A stretch of 64,000 nucleotides of DNA from UBA2357 sp002344625. GTDB lineage: Bacteria > Pseudomonadota > Gammaproteobacteria > Burkholderiales > Rhodocyclaceae. The notes under the pieces are model-generated. The model was not told where the DNA came from, searched no databases, and saw nothing but the letters and a program-made list of their open reading frames with translations. Location of the stretch: contig CALKIH010000047.1 of NCBI GenBank assembly GCA_937995335.1, forward strand, positions 77,692 through 141,691, in the 5' to 3' direction. Shown piece after piece: positions 35,613 through 45,007 of the stretch (position 1 is its first letter; each line of letters starts with the position of its first letter). The position numbers and the translations under genes are program-made.

Positions 35613-36851
35613 ATGAAGTTCATCCACGCCGCCGACATCCATCTCGACAGTCCGCTCACCGGGCTGTCGGCCTATGCCGACGCGCCGACCGAGCTGTTGC
35701 GCACCGCTACTCGCGAAGCGTTCTCGAACCTGGTGCGAGCGGCCGTCGATGAGCAGGTCGATTTCGTGATCATCGCCGGCGATCTGTACGACGGCAACTG
35801 GAAGGACTACAACACCGGCGTGTTCTTCGCACGCGAGATGGGTCGGCTGTCCGCCGCCGGCATTCCGGCATTCATCGTCTATGGCAACCACGACGCCGAA
35901 AACGAGATGACCAAGCGGCTTTCGCTGCCACCCAACGTGATCGCGTTCGGGTCGCACCACGCTCACACCCATCGCATCGAGTCCCTCAAGGTCGCGCTTC
36001 ACGGCCAGAGTTTCAGGCAGGCCGCGACCACCGACAACCTCGCGGTCACCTATCCGGCGCCACTCGCCGGATGGTTCAACATCGGCGTGCTGCACACCGC
36101 CCACGCAAGCTACGCGCCATGCACGCTGGCCGAACTCGTCGCGAAGGGCTACGACTACTGGGCGCTCGGCCATGTGCACGAGTTTGCCGTGCTGCACACC
36201 GACCCATGGGTGGTGTTCCCGGGCAACCTGCAGGGACGCCATGTTCGCGAGTGCGGTGCCCGCGGCGCGGTGATCGTGACGGTCGAGGACGGGCACATCA
36301 CTGCCCTCGAGCGACTGTTTTCCGACGTGTTGCGCTGGCAGCGCCTGGAGGTCGACGTGAGCGCGGCCGCAGACCTGGCCGCAGCGGTGCAGTGCGTGGC
36401 CGGCGCGCTCGGGCACCTGATCGAATCTCAGATATCGGACAGGCCTGTCGCACTGCGGGTGACCTTGTGCGGCCGCAGCGGCGCGCATGGCGACCTGTTC
36501 GGCAACGAGGCGCGCCTGCGCGCCGAAGTGGTCGCGATCGCGGCCGCATTGGGCGGTGGGCGGGTCTGGATCGAGAAGGTGCGGGTGGAAACCACAGCCC
36601 CGCTCGATGCGGCCGCGGTACGCGCGCGCGGCGATGCGATCGCCGACCTGCAGGCCCTGCTGGACCACGCCCCGGCCGATCAGGATCTGATCGCCGGCCT
36701 CACCGACGAACTGCGCCAGCTCGCGGATCGCGCGCCGCACGAACTCGCAGCGCTGCTGCCCGAGCTCGACGCGATCCGCCGCGGCGAGCTCGGCGCGCTG
36801 GTCACCGCGGTCATACCCGGCCTCGTCGCCCACCTGATCAAGGCGGACTGA
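35613..36851 (+). CDS. SbcD/YhaO-like DNA exonuclease (calcineurin-type metallophosphoesterase)
   Basis: A 412-residue metallo-nuclease. All five phosphoesterase motifs are seen: HAADIHLD, IIAGDLYDG, VYGNHDA, LHTAH and ALGHVHE. These bind two metal ions for DNA phosphodiester cleavage. The C-terminal half is a capping region with no clear motif. It pairs with the large ATPase 3 bp downstream, like SbcD with SbcC, Mre11 with Rad50, and most closely Bacillus YhaO with YhaN. The complex likely trims or repairs DNA ends. No ribosome site is evident before the ATG. Confidence 0.9.
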   Translation: MKFIHAADIHLDSPLTGLSAYADAPTELLRTATREAFSNLVRAAVDEQVDFVIIAGDLYDGNWKDYNTGVFFAREMGRLSAAGIPAFIVYGNHDAENEMTKRLSLPPNVIAFGSHHAHTHRIESLKVALHGQSFRQAATTDNLAVTYPAPLAGWFNIGVLHTAHASYAPCTLAELVAKGYDYWALGHVHEFAVLHTDPWVVFPGNLQGRHVRECGARGAVIVTVEDGHITALERLFSDVLRWQRLEVDVSAAADLAAAVQCVAGALGHLIESQISDRPVALRVTLCGRSGAHGDLFGNEARLRAEVVAIAAALGGGRVWIEKVRVETTAPLDAAAVRARGDAIADLQALLDHAPADQDLIAGLTDELRQLADRAPHELAALLPELDAIRRGELGALVTAVIPGLVAHLIKAD

Positions 36852-36854
36852 GCC

Positions 36855-39800
36855 ATGCGCATCGACCGCCTCGATCTCAGCCGCTACGGCAAGTTCACCG
36901 ACCGCAGCATCGCCCTGCCGGCCGCGACAAGGGATTTTCATCTGCTGGTCGGCGCGAACGAAGCCGGCAAGTCGACGGTGCGCAATGCCATCCTCGACCT
37001 GCTGTTCGGCATCGAAATGCGTTCGGCCTACGATTTCCTGCACCCCAAGGCCGAAATGCGGCTCGGTGCGCTCATCTCCGACGCCGGCAAGACCTTCGGG
37101 TTTCAACGGGTCAAGAAGGCGAAGTCGCTCATGGACGCGCACGGCTCGGCGCTGCCGGAGAATGCGCTCGCCGCCTTCCTGGGCAATGCCGACCGCGCCT
37201 TCTACGACCAGATGTTCGGCCTCGACCACGGACGCCTGATCGCCGGCGGCAACGAGATCCTGAAGGCCTCGAACGACGTCGGGCGGATCCTGTTTCAGTC
37301 GGCGGCGGGCATCGCCAGCCTCGGCCACGTGCGCGACGCGCTCGAAGCCGAAGCCGACAAGCTGTGGGCCAGACGCCGATCCGGCGAGCGCGCCTACTAT
37401 GTCGCCGCCGACGCCCTCGCTGCCGCCGATGCCAGCCTCAAGGCCACCACGATGCGAACGCGCGCGTGGACCGACGCGAGCACGAACATCGAAACACTGG
37501 AAGCCGAACTCGAAGCACGCCGCCTGGACTTTCGCGCCCGCGAAAGCGAACGCGTACGGCTCGAGCGGATTCGGCGCGTCGCCGCAGCCGTGCGCACGTT
37601 CAAGGACCGGTCCGCAGAGCTGGCGGCGCTGGGCGCCCTGCCTGAACTGCCCGCCGACGCGCTCCAGATCTACGCCGAAGCCGAAGCCGCGGCCGTGGCG
37701 GCCGAATCGCAAGCGGACCTCACCCGCCGCCTTGCGGCCGAAGCGCGCTCGGCCCTGGCAACGAAAAACGTCGACGAAGCGCCGCTACGGCACGCGCCAG
37801 CCATCGAGGACCTGGCCGCGCGCGTCCAACAAACCCGCTCGCATGCGCTGGACATCGAAAAGCGCCAGATCGAGATCGACGGCCACCGGGCATCCATCGC
37901 CGACCGGGTGCGTCAACTCGGATGGGGCGACACGGGCACGCTCGCAAGCGCACACCTCGAGCATGTGCTCGAGAATCGCCTCCCTCCCGTACCGGTGCGT
38001 TTCGCGATTCACGACCTGATCAAACGCCATGGCGCAACCCAGCAATCGGTCCTCGCCGCGGACGCCGCCGCGAGAGCCAAGACGCGCGACCTCGATGCCA
38101 TCGCGGCACAGCTCGCCGGCGCGGCCCCGATAGAGGCGCCGCCCGAGCTTCGTGCCGCGCTCGCCGAAGCGCAACAGCTCGGCGACCTCAAGGCCATGCG
38201 CAAGCGTGACGAAAGCAAGCTCGCCAAGGCACGCCAGACGCTCGACGCGGCGCTGTTGCAACTAGGTGCCTGGCATCTCTCGCCCCACCAGTTGCGCGCG
38301 CTCACGCTGCCCCCACCGGAGTTGCCCCGGCAACTGCGCACCGAACAAGAGCAGCTTAAAGGCGACCGACGCAACCACGCGACCCGCAAGGTCGAACTCG
38401 AACTGTCCATCGCATCGCTGGCGCTCGAGATCGCACAATTGAGGACCCAGCATCAGGCCGTGACTCGGGACGAGATCGTCCGTGCCCGCGGCGAACGCGA
38501 CCACGTCTGGGCCCGGCTGCGCCGCGGCGACCGCCCGGTCGAAGCGGCCGCGGACGAATACGAGCACCGGGTTCGCGATGCCGACACACTCGCGGACCTG
38601 CGCCACGACAAAGCCCAGGAAGCCGCCAGCCTGCAGGGCAAGATCGAGCAACACGAACGACATCGGCTGCAACTCGACCACCACAGCGCGCGCTTGGCCA
38701 CGCTCGATGCAGCCCTCGCGGACCTAGACCAGCAATGGTTGCAACGTGTGGGCACGCTCGGCCTTCCCGGCATGCCGCTGTCCGCCTTCGAGGACTGGCG
38801 GGCCGCACGCGACCGCGCCCTGGCAGCCGCCGACGCCGCCGACCAGGCCGGCGCCGACCTCGCCCTGCAGACCGAGGCCGCGGCAGCAGCGACAACCCGG
38901 CTGGCCGCGGCACTCACGGCGTGCGATGAAACCGCGCCGCCCGACGGCGAACTCGATGCATTGATCGAAACTGCCCGCGCCCGGGTCGACACCGCAACCG
39001 CCCGCCAGGCGCACCGGCGCGCACTGCAGAGTCAGCACGACGACGCGACCAGGGCACTCGGCGATCTCGCGGACGCGCTCGCGCAGGCACAGACCATGCG
39101 TGCCGAATGGCAGCAAGCCTGGGCGGACAACGTGCGCCGGGCGGGCCTTCCCGAGCGCACCGAAGTCGGCGCGGCCGAAGGCGCGCTGAAGCTGTTCGTC
39201 GCGATCGACGAGCACCTGAACGACATCCGCAAGTTGCGCAAGACCCGCATCGCGACGATGCAGAGAGACCTCGACGACCTCGCCCAGACGGCGGGTGCGC
39301 TGGCCGGGACGCTCGCACCCGAGCTGGCCGGCCAACCGCCCGCGGAGATCGCGGCGCTGTTAAGCAACCGCCTTGCCCGAGCACACGACGAGCGCAAGGA
39401 ATCGGTACGCCTTGCCGCCGAACTGCGACGTTTCAGCGCCGATCTCGTCCAGGCCGAGGAACAGCTCGAACGCGCCGGAGCACGCATCGCCCCGCTGATG
39501 CAACTCGCCGGCGTGACCACCCGCCAGGCGCTGCGCGAGGCGATCGGGCGCTCGGACGAACGCCGCCTGATCGCACAAGCCGTGCGCGACGCCCGCCAGG
39601 CCGCCGAAAGCGGCGGCGACGGCTTGCCTCTCGACACCCTGTGCGACGAAGTCGCCGGCGCCGACCTGGCACAGGTCGCGATCCGGCTGGGCGAACTCCC
39701 GCGGGAACTCGAGTCGGTCAGCGACCAACTGAACCAGTGCACCGCCAAGCTGACGACCGCCCGCGCCGAGCGCGACCGCATTGCCGGACAGGACGACGCC

Positions 39801-40331
39801 GCGCGCGCCGCGGCCGCGCGCCAGGAGGCGCTGGCCGGCATGGCCGATGCCGCCGAGCGTTTCATCAAGGTCCACATCGGTGCCCGCCTGTTGCGCTGGG
39901 CCATCGATCGCTACCGCGAAACGCGCCAGGGCCCGCTGCTGGAACGCGCGAGCGAGATCTTCACCGGGCTCACGCTGGGCTCCTTCGTCCGCCTGGTGGT
40001 CGATTTCGAGTCCGATCCCCCCACGCTCGACGGCATGCGCCCGGGTGGCGCCACCGTCGGCATCACCGGCATGAGTGACGGCACCCGCGATCAGCTCTAC
40101 CTCGCCTTGCGCCTCGCCGCGCTCGAGATGCACATCGGCCAGGCGCACGCCCTGCCTTTTCTGGCCGACGACTTGTTCATCAACTATGACGACGGCCGCT
40201 CCGCGGCGGGGCTGGCGGCGCTGGCAGCGCTCTCGGAACGCACCCAGGTCTTGTTCATGACCCACCATGAGCATCTGGTGCCGGTGGTGCAGTCGGTGTT
40301 CGGCGAGGCCGTGAACATCGTGACGGTGTGA
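36855..40331 (+). CDS. YhaN/SbcC-like SMC-type AAA ATPase
   Basis: A 1158-residue ATPase. It starts MRIDRLDLSRYGKFTDRSI, with Walker A GANEAGKST near residue 33. Between about 180 and 1000 lie two long coiled-coil stretches very rich in Ala, Arg, Leu and Glu. The C-terminal head has GMSDGTRDQLYLALRLA (signature-like), FLADDLFINYDD (Walker B-like) and MTHHEH (switch). There is no CxxC zinc hook, which separates it from SbcC/Rad50 and favours the YhaN group. It lies 3 bp after the nuclease gene, so they form one operon and probably one complex that couples ATP to DNA-end processing. Confidence 0.9.
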   Translation: MRIDRLDLSRYGKFTDRSIALPAATRDFHLLVGANEAGKSTVRNAILDLLFGIEMRSAYDFLHPKAEMRLGALISDAGKTFGFQRVKKAKSLMDAHGSALPENALAAFLGNADRAFYDQMFGLDHGRLIAGGNEILKASNDVGRILFQSAAGIASLGHVRDALEAEADKLWARRRSGERAYYVAADALAAADASLKATTMRTRAWTDASTNIETLEAELEARRLDFRARESERVRLERIRRVAAAVRTFKDRSAELAALGALPELPADALQIYAEAEAAAVAAESQADLTRRLAAEARSALATKNVDEAPLRHAPAIEDLAARVQQTRSHALDIEKRQIEIDGHRASIADRVRQLGWGDTGTLASAHLEHVLENRLPPVPVRFAIHDLIKRHGATQQSVLAADAAARAKTRDLDAIAAQLAGAAPIEAPPELRAALAEAQQLGDLKAMRKRDESKLAKARQTLDAALLQLGAWHLSPHQLRALTLPPPELPRQLRTEQEQLKGDRRNHATRKVELELSIASLALEIAQLRTQHQAVTRDEIVRARGERDHVWARLRRGDRPVEAAADEYEHRVRDADTLADLRHDKAQEAASLQGKIEQHERHRLQLDHHSARLATLDAALADLDQQWLQRVGTLGLPGMPLSAFEDWRAARDRALAAADAADQAGADLALQTEAAAAATTRLAAALTACDETAPPDGELDALIETARARVDTATARQAHRRALQSQHDDATRALGDLADALAQAQTMRAEWQQAWADNVRRAGLPERTEVGAAEGALKLFVAIDEHLNDIRKLRKTRIATMQRDLDDLAQTAGALAGTLAPELAGQPPAEIAALLSNRLARAHDERKESVRLAAELRRFSADLVQAEEQLERAGARIAPLMQLAGVTTRQALREAIGRSDERRLIAQAVRDARQAAESGGDGLPLDTLCDEVAGADLAQVAIRLGELPRELESVSDQLNQCTAKLTTARAERDRIAGQDDAARAAAARQEALAGMADAAERFIKVHIGARLLRWAIDRYRETRQGPLLERASEIFTGLTLGSFVRLVVDFESDPPTLDGMRPGGATVGITGMSDGTRDQLYLALRLAALEMHIGQAHALPFLADDLFINYDDGRSAAGLAALAALSERTQVLFMTHHEHLVPVVQSVFGEAVNIVTV

Positions 40332-40341
40332 GCGGCCGCGC

Positions 40342-41130
40342 TCAGTGGCGCTGCGGCAGGATGTCGAGCTTGCGCAGCGCCGGCAGGAACGTGTTGTGAC
40401 GATCGACCACCTGCAACGAAGCCATCCCGCAGCAGTACTTGGAGCAGCCGCGCACCGGGTGCTGATGCTGGGCGCGCAGGATGCGGTCGGCGATTCCGTT
40501 GCCGTTGGCCGACTTGGTCTCGATGATCAGGGCGCTGTCGTCGATGCGGCGCGCCCGCCCCTGCGAGTCGAAGCGCAGGTCGCAGTCGATGGTCATGCGC
40601 TCGCCGCCATCGCGGGCGACCAGGGTGATTCTCCGATAACGCATGTCGATGACCGGCCCCAGCGCGTAGGCGAAGGGCTCGCCGTACAGGCCGCGATACG
40701 ACGCGTCGACATGCGCCAGGGCGGCGGCGTCGAGCATGCCGTATTTGTCGACCGCGTAGTCGAGCCTCTTCTTGACGGTGATGCCGCGCCTGTCCTTCAG
40801 CTTGACCTCGACGAAGCACAATTGCGCGTCGGTGTACCTGCGCACCCTCACCTTGCAGCGCCTGCGCCGCCCCTGGTGATGGTCGAAATAGCAGTGACGC
40901 TCTGCATCGTCGAAGTAGCAGGTATCGTAGGTGAAAGCCCGCCGGCCGCCGATCTCGAGCACGTCGAAGTGCTCGACGAGCTGCGGCAACGCCTGGCGCA
41001 GGGCTGCTTCATGCACCACATACTTGTTGTCGAGCCGCTCGAGCATCGCCGCCTTGGCGTCGAGCGCCGCGAGCGAAATCGGGGCAAAGGGCTGGTAGAT
41101 CCAGCGGCGGGGGTCTACGGTCGCGTTCAT
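40342..41130 (-). CDS. VTC-domain polyphosphate polymerase
   Basis: A 262-residue VTC catalytic domain from ATG 41130, with AGGAG 8 nt upstream. The tunnel-fold residues are present: LDNKYVVHE, TYDTCYFDD, KVRVRRY, CFVEVKLKDRRGITVKKR, RRITLVARDGGERMTIDCDLRF and ALIIETKSANG. VTC enzymes make polyphosphate from ATP. In bacteria the domain is commonly found beside DUF4956, as here (gene 11 bp upstream). It is the second gene of a minus-strand unit driven from 41.8 kb. CCGM at the C-terminal end is unusual but not motif-like. Activity in this bacterium is inferred. Confidence 0.87.
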   Translation of the reverse strand: MNATVDPRRWIYQPFAPISLAALDAKAAMLERLDNKYVVHEAALRQALPQLVEHFDVLEIGGRRAFTYDTCYFDDAERHCYFDHHQGRRRRCKVRVRRYTDAQLCFVEVKLKDRRGITVKKRLDYAVDKYGMLDAAALAHVDASYRGLYGEPFAYALGPVIDMRYRRITLVARDGGERMTIDCDLRFDSQGRARRIDDSALIIETKSANGNGIADRILRAQHQHPVRGCSKYCCGMASLQVVDRHNTFLPALRKLDILPQRH

Positions 41131-41141
41131 TGTCGGGCTCC

Positions 41142-41726
41142 TCAGCGTTTGCGATAAAAGACGTTGATGCGGGCCATGTCGTTGATGTAGTCGAGCGCGG
41201 TGATCTGGTAGGACATCACCTCGACCCCGAGACGGCCCGAGAGCTCGGCGCACATCGCGTTGGGGTTCGACAGCGCATGGGTATCGATCTTGTCGAGCGT
41301 GATCCTCACCCCATCGGCCGAGCACAAGATGCGCGGATGGTCGATGATCCACGCGGCGATCAGCACCAGCGCTACCACCGCGGCCACGAAGCCGAGCGTG
41401 GTCCCCAGCACCGAGCAGATCACCGCGATCGCCACGCTGCCGAAGAAATAGGTAATCTCGATCTTGCTGATCTGCTCGGAACGCAACGAGAACAGCGCCA
41501 GGATCGCGAACAAGCCGAAGCCGGCGGCAATGCTGAACTCGACCGACGACAGGATCGTCAGCACCGCGAACGCGAAGATGTTGAACATCGCCGCCGCGGT
41601 CACGAGTTCCTTGTCGCGGTAGCGCCGGTAGTACATGCCGAACACCAGCATGATCATGGCCAGCACGTCGATCGCAAAGCGTGCCAGCAATTCGATGACC
41701 GGGTATTGATCGAATTCGAAGTGCAT
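41142..41726 (-). CDS. DUF4956 membrane protein
   Basis: A 194-residue protein with about four to five transmembrane segments in residues 12-125 and a soluble C-terminal domain (DGVRITLDKIDTHALSNP to the end). ALFSLRSEQISKIEITYFFGSVAIA is the conserved DUF4956 core. GGAG lies 6 nt before the ATG. The family is strongly linked to VTC polymerases and is thought to act as their membrane partner, by analogy with the membrane parts of the yeast VTC complex; that role is inference. It is the first gene of the unit, with a GGAAT-N16-CGTT promoter about 70 bp upstream. Confidence 0.87.
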   Translation of the reverse strand: MHFEFDQYPVIELLARFAIDVLAMIMLVFGMYYRRYRDKELVTAAAMFNIFAFAVLTILSSVEFSIAAGFGLFAILALFSLRSEQISKIEITYFFGSVAIAVICSVLGTTLGFVAAVVALVLIAAWIIDHPRILCSADGVRITLDKIDTHALSNPNAMCAELSGRLGVEVMSYQITALDYINDMARINVFYRKR

Positions 41727-41794
41727 GTCGTTCTCCAGGGGGTTGGGGCGGGAATCACGTTCCGGGCCGCGCTGGGTGGCACCGTTACTCCGAT

Positions 41795-41819
41795 AACGCC
41801 CGCGCCGGCGGCTTATTCC
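41795..41819 (-). promoter_or_regulatory. ECF-type promoter GGAAT-N16-CGTT for the DUF4956/VTC unit
   Basis: Minus strand: GGAAT at 41819-41815, 16 nt, CGTT at 41798-41795, continuing AT. It faces the DUF4956 gene, leaving a leader of about 60 nt. The same spaced motif occurs at 41899, 45008 and 45044. Confidence 0.75.
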
Positions 41820-41898
41820 CGGTGCGGCCTTTTTGCCCCTGCTCTTACACTTTCGTTACACCTCCACGCCTTCCTCGATCGCGCCATCGCGCGGCACG

Positions 41899-41923
41899 GG
41901 AATATTTCGTGCGGCGCCGCGTT
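41899..41923 (+). promoter_or_regulatory. ECF-type promoter GGAAT-N16-CGTT for the lipoprotein pair
   Basis: Plus strand: GGAAT 41899-41903, 16 nt, CGTT 41920-41923, continuing GT. It faces the lipoprotein gene at 41992, leaving a leader of about 60 nt. Confidence 0.75.
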
Positions 41924-41991
41924 GTGGTCGCAAGGGCCGTCGTCGCACCACGTGCCCGACCCAGCCATCGACATTTCGGGAGAGCGCGATC

Positions 41992-42741
41992 ATGACGATC
42001 AGATCCAATCTTGCAGCGGCCGTTGCCGCCATCTTCGTGGGCGGCTGCGCCACCCTGCCGACCCAGGGACAACCCAGTGCCTTGCGCGGCCAGGTCAGCG
42101 ATGTCAGCACCGACTATTCGCTGGGCCTGGCATGCCTGGGCGAACGCATCGAGCGCACCCGCAAACCGGCACTCACCGTGTTCGTCGATCCGATCGAAGA
42201 CCTGACCGTACCGGAACGCTTCGACGGCCGCCGCCTCAGCAGCGGCGGCCAGTGGTGGATTCACACCGCGATCCACAAACTCGGCACCCGCAGCGTGAAC
42301 GCGGTCGCCGCCCGCAGCGGCAAGGCCGATGCGCGCAACCCGAATCACCTGGTGATCTCGGGCGCATGGACCCAGGACGACCAGGGCGTGGGCGAAACCA
42401 AGGCGGGGTTGGGCGCGGTGTTCCGGCGCGCCGGGATACATTTGGGCGGGCGCGACAGTTTCGACGTGATCGCGGGCGACTTCGTGTCGAGCCGTCGCGG
42501 CCGGGTCGCGCACGCGGCGGCGATCAGCGTCGCCGTGTCGTCGTCGCGCGCGGGGCTCAACCTGGTGGTGGAGGATGGCGAACGCGAATTTGCGCTGGAC
42601 TTTTCACACTCCCTGCAGGAAGGCCCGCAGTTCGCCCAGCGCCGCATCGCCGAAGCCGCAGTGATGGTGCACATTGCCCGCGCGTTCAACGTGGACTACC
42701 GTCCATGCATCGAAACGGGTGAAACCAAGACCGCGTCCTGA
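41992..42741 (+). CDS. CsgG/HfaB-like secreted lipoprotein (tentative)
   Basis: A 249-residue lipoprotein: MTIRSNLAAAVAAIFVGGC with the lipid Cys at 19. The body (LTVFVDPIEDLTVPERF, WWIHTAIHKLG, HLVISGAWTQDDQGVGETKAG, RVAHAAAISVAVSSSRAGLNLVVED) follows the layout of CsgG-type outer-membrane secretion lipoproteins, with an N-terminal strand and helix, a glycine-rich insertion, then paired strands. The match is by eye and not certain. ATG 41992 is supported by GGGAG. It is the first gene of a two-gene unit and has an ECF-type promoter. Residue identity to curli CsgG is low, so a pore role is only a suggestion. Confidence 0.6.
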   Translation: MTIRSNLAAAVAAIFVGGCATLPTQGQPSALRGQVSDVSTDYSLGLACLGERIERTRKPALTVFVDPIEDLTVPERFDGRRLSSGGQWWIHTAIHKLGTRSVNAVAARSGKADARNPNHLVISGAWTQDDQGVGETKAGLGAVFRRAGIHLGGRDSFDVIAGDFVSSRRGRVAHAAAISVAVSSSRAGLNLVVEDGEREFALDFSHSLQEGPQFAQRRIAEAAVMVHIARAFNVDYRPCIETGETKTAS

Positions 42742-42773
42742 CCCGGGCGCGGCCGGCCGGAGGGCCAAGCGTC

Positions 42774-43520
42774 ATGAAACCGCTGTTACTGACCGCGCTC
42801 GGCGGCACCGCGTTCGGGCTGAGCGCCTGCGCCAACCTGTCCGCCATCGGTCTCGACGACCCCGACAGGATGATCGCCAGCAGCGCCCAGGCGCTCGCCA
42901 ACCGCACCGTGCCCGCGAACCTGCCGCCGGCCGCGCGGCCGCACCGGGCGCGCGGCGACACCTTCATCTATGGCGGCACGCGCGTTCGCAGGATCACCGC
43001 CATCGACGGCCGCGGCATCGCATGGATCACCGAGGACGGCTCGCAACAGCGCAGCGGCCTCGATTTTTTCACCCCGCGAACGCGCTACACCACCCCGACC
43101 GGGCAGGTCGACAGCACCATCGATGGCGACCCGGGCAAGCTGTGGCCGCTGGCGCCCGGCAACAAGGTCAGCTTCGTCGAAACCCGCCACACCACCTGGA
43201 CCCGGGGCGGCAATCGCCGCTCACAGACTTTCCGCTGGGAATGCGAAGTCGCCGACATGCGCATGAGCTACGTGCCGGCGGGTGACTTCGAGACCTTCCA
43301 CGTCATCTGCCGCAGCTACCTGCCGGTCCTGTTCGTGCCGGTGCAGGTGGTGACGTGGGACTACGCGCCCCTGCTCGGGCACTATGTGCGGCGCACCTGG
43401 TTCAGCGCCGGCAAGCAGCGCCAGACCATGCTGTCGGCGGCGCTGCCGGGAAAGCTCGCGACCCCGAAGCGGATCGCGGCGGCCGTCGAACGTCTGGCCC
43501 CGGAATCCGGCGGAATCTGA
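42774..43520 (+). CDS. hypothetical lipoprotein of the ECF regulon
   Basis: A 248-residue predicted lipoprotein: MKPLLLTALGGTAFGLSAC with lipid Cys at 19. The mature part starts ANLSAIGLDDPDRM and is beta-rich (GDTFIYGGTRVRRITAIDGRGIAWITEDGSQQRSG repeats strand-like segments; VSFVETRHTTWTRGG; WECEVADMRMSYVPAGDFETFHVICRSY). Two later Cys (in WECEV and VICRS) could form a disulphide. I do not recognise the family. It lies 32 bp after the CsgG-like lipoprotein gene and is probably made with it under the same promoter. Confidence 0.75.
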   Translation: MKPLLLTALGGTAFGLSACANLSAIGLDDPDRMIASSAQALANRTVPANLPPAARPHRARGDTFIYGGTRVRRITAIDGRGIAWITEDGSQQRSGLDFFTPRTRYTTPTGQVDSTIDGDPGKLWPLAPGNKVSFVETRHTTWTRGGNRRSQTFRWECEVADMRMSYVPAGDFETFHVICRSYLPVLFVPVQVVTWDYAPLLGHYVRRTWFSAGKQRQTMLSAALPGKLATPKRIAAAVERLAPESGGI

Positions 43521-43549
43521 ATACGCGCAACCGACTGGCCGTTCCGCCT

Positions 43550-44926
43550 TCAGTGGCAGATCCCGCCGAAGCGCGGCTTGCCCCAGCCAAACACCGGATC
43601 GCGCCCCGGCGCCCCCAGGTCGGTCAGCGCCGCAAGCTCGCCCTTGAGCAGTTGATCACGCCCGAGCGCACGCTGCGCCAGCGACTGCGAGGCCAGACCC
43701 ACCATGAAGGGTACGGCGAATGACGTACCGCTGCGGCGCTTGCCCTCGCCCGCGAGTCCGACGGTCCACACATTCACGCCGGGCAGCGCATAGTCGATAT
43801 AGTCGCCCCGGTTCGCGCGCCAGTAGATGCGGCGATCTTCCGACACCGCGGTCACGCTCAACACACCTGAGAATGCCGCGGGATACGCAGGCGGCGCATT
43901 CTGTCCGCCATTGCCGGCCGCCGCCGCGACCACGACGCCCTTGGCCGCCACCCGTGCCACGGCGGCCTCGAGCACACTGTTGGACGGGCCGGCGAGACTC
44001 AGCCCGATCACACCCACCCGCTCGCGCACCAGCCAGTCCAGGCTTTGGACCAGGCCGACGGTGCTGGCGGCGCCATTGCCCGAAGGCAGCGTGTAGAACG
44101 GATTGGCGGCGAACAGCTGCGCATGCGGCACCATGCCGGGAAACCCACTCCCCGGGCGCCCCACCAGCAGCGCGGCAACCGCCGTGCCATGGTCGGCCGC
44201 GGCCGGCACGCTACCGGCATCGACGAATTCGCGCGTTCGCAGGCTGGCGCCGGCAAGCGCGGGATGCGCCACCGCGACGGCGGTATCGACGATGCCGATC
44301 GCCTGGTTGCGGCCACAGTTGGACGCATCGTCGGGCCAGCCGATCAGCCGCAAGGCACCGCACGCGGCGCCGCCACACGGGGATGTGTCGGCGGTCTGCT
44401 GCGCAAGCTTGTACAGATGATGCAGCTCGAACGTCGCACGATCGCGCTCGGCGAGTATCTGCCGGGCGCTGCGGGCGTCCAGGCCGGGCGGCAGGCGCAG
44501 GCGCACCACGCGCAGCGGCAGGCTCGCGGCATCGATCCGCTCGATTATCCGCGCCCCGAGCGCGGTGGCGCGGCCGAGTGCCGCCGCCGAGGGATTGAGC
44601 GCAAGCAGCTCGTCTGCGATGAACGTTTCGGCGTCGACGCGCCCAACCGGCTCGAACGGTTCGTGATCCATCCCGCCGCCGCTATCGCTGCCGCCACCGG
44701 CAGCAGCCCCGCCCCCGCCGTCATCGTCACCATCACCGTCATCGTCGTCCGCCTGGGCCATCCCGATCGATCCAAGCACCGGTCTCGCGCCTGGCGCCGA
44801 CAGCACCACCGCTTCGAACGGCAGCATGGCCATGATCGCGATGCCCGCAACGACGGTGCGTGCGTGCCGCGCCAGCCAACCCGCCGCCGCGGCCTTGCGC
44901 TGCGCTTCGATGCCCGGTGTGTGCAT
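43550..44926 (-). CDS. S8-family subtilisin-like serine protease
   Basis: A 458-residue secreted or membrane-anchored subtilase from ATG 44926 (GGAGG upstream). An N-terminal hydrophobic segment (about 24-44) is followed by a low-complexity Asp/Gly linker (60-86), then a pro-like region and the S8 domain. The triad is complete: Asp214 (IGIVDTAVAVAHP), His246 (ADHGTAVAALL), Ser402 (SGTSFAVP), with Asn339 (AAAGNGGQN) as oxyanion residue. The open frame extends upstream but that part is antisense to the sigma factor gene. It is divergent from the sigma gene, and an ECF-type promoter faces it. Its target might be a regulon lipoprotein or the anti-sigma factor; both are guesses. Confidence 0.9.
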   Translation of the reverse strand: MHTPGIEAQRKAAAAGWLARHARTVVAGIAIMAMLPFEAVVLSAPGARPVLGSIGMAQADDDDGDGDDDGGGGAAAGGGSDSGGGMDHEPFEPVGRVDAETFIADELLALNPSAAALGRATALGARIIERIDAASLPLRVVRLRLPPGLDARSARQILAERDRATFELHHLYKLAQQTADTSPCGGAACGALRLIGWPDDASNCGRNQAIGIVDTAVAVAHPALAGASLRTREFVDAGSVPAAADHGTAVAALLVGRPGSGFPGMVPHAQLFAANPFYTLPSGNGAASTVGLVQSLDWLVRERVGVIGLSLAGPSNSVLEAAVARVAAKGVVVAAAAGNGGQNAPPAYPAAFSGVLSVTAVSEDRRIYWRANRGDYIDYALPGVNVWTVGLAGEGKRRSGTSFAVPFMVGLASQSLAQRALGRDQLLKGELAALTDLGAPGRDPVFGWGKPRFGGICH

Positions 44927-44961
44927 GATGCTAGAATCCTCCGCTCCGATGTGAACGCCAG

Positions 44962-44981
44962 CCTGCACGACGGCGTGCAGG
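44962..44981. repeat. 8-bp perfect hairpin in the protease leader
   Basis: CCTGCACG (44962-44969) and CGTGCAGG (44974-44981) with a 4-nt loop. It falls between the minus-strand ECF-type promoter and the protease ATG, so in the predicted leader RNA. No T-tract follows on either strand. Confidence 0.6.
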
Positions 44982-45007
44982 TGGCAACTGAACGTGCTCA
45001 ATCCCAT

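Noticed and set aside
35598..37712. 704-codon open frame on the minus strand
   Set aside because: It lies opposite the well-supported nuclease and ATPase genes, has shadow-type composition and no family motif.
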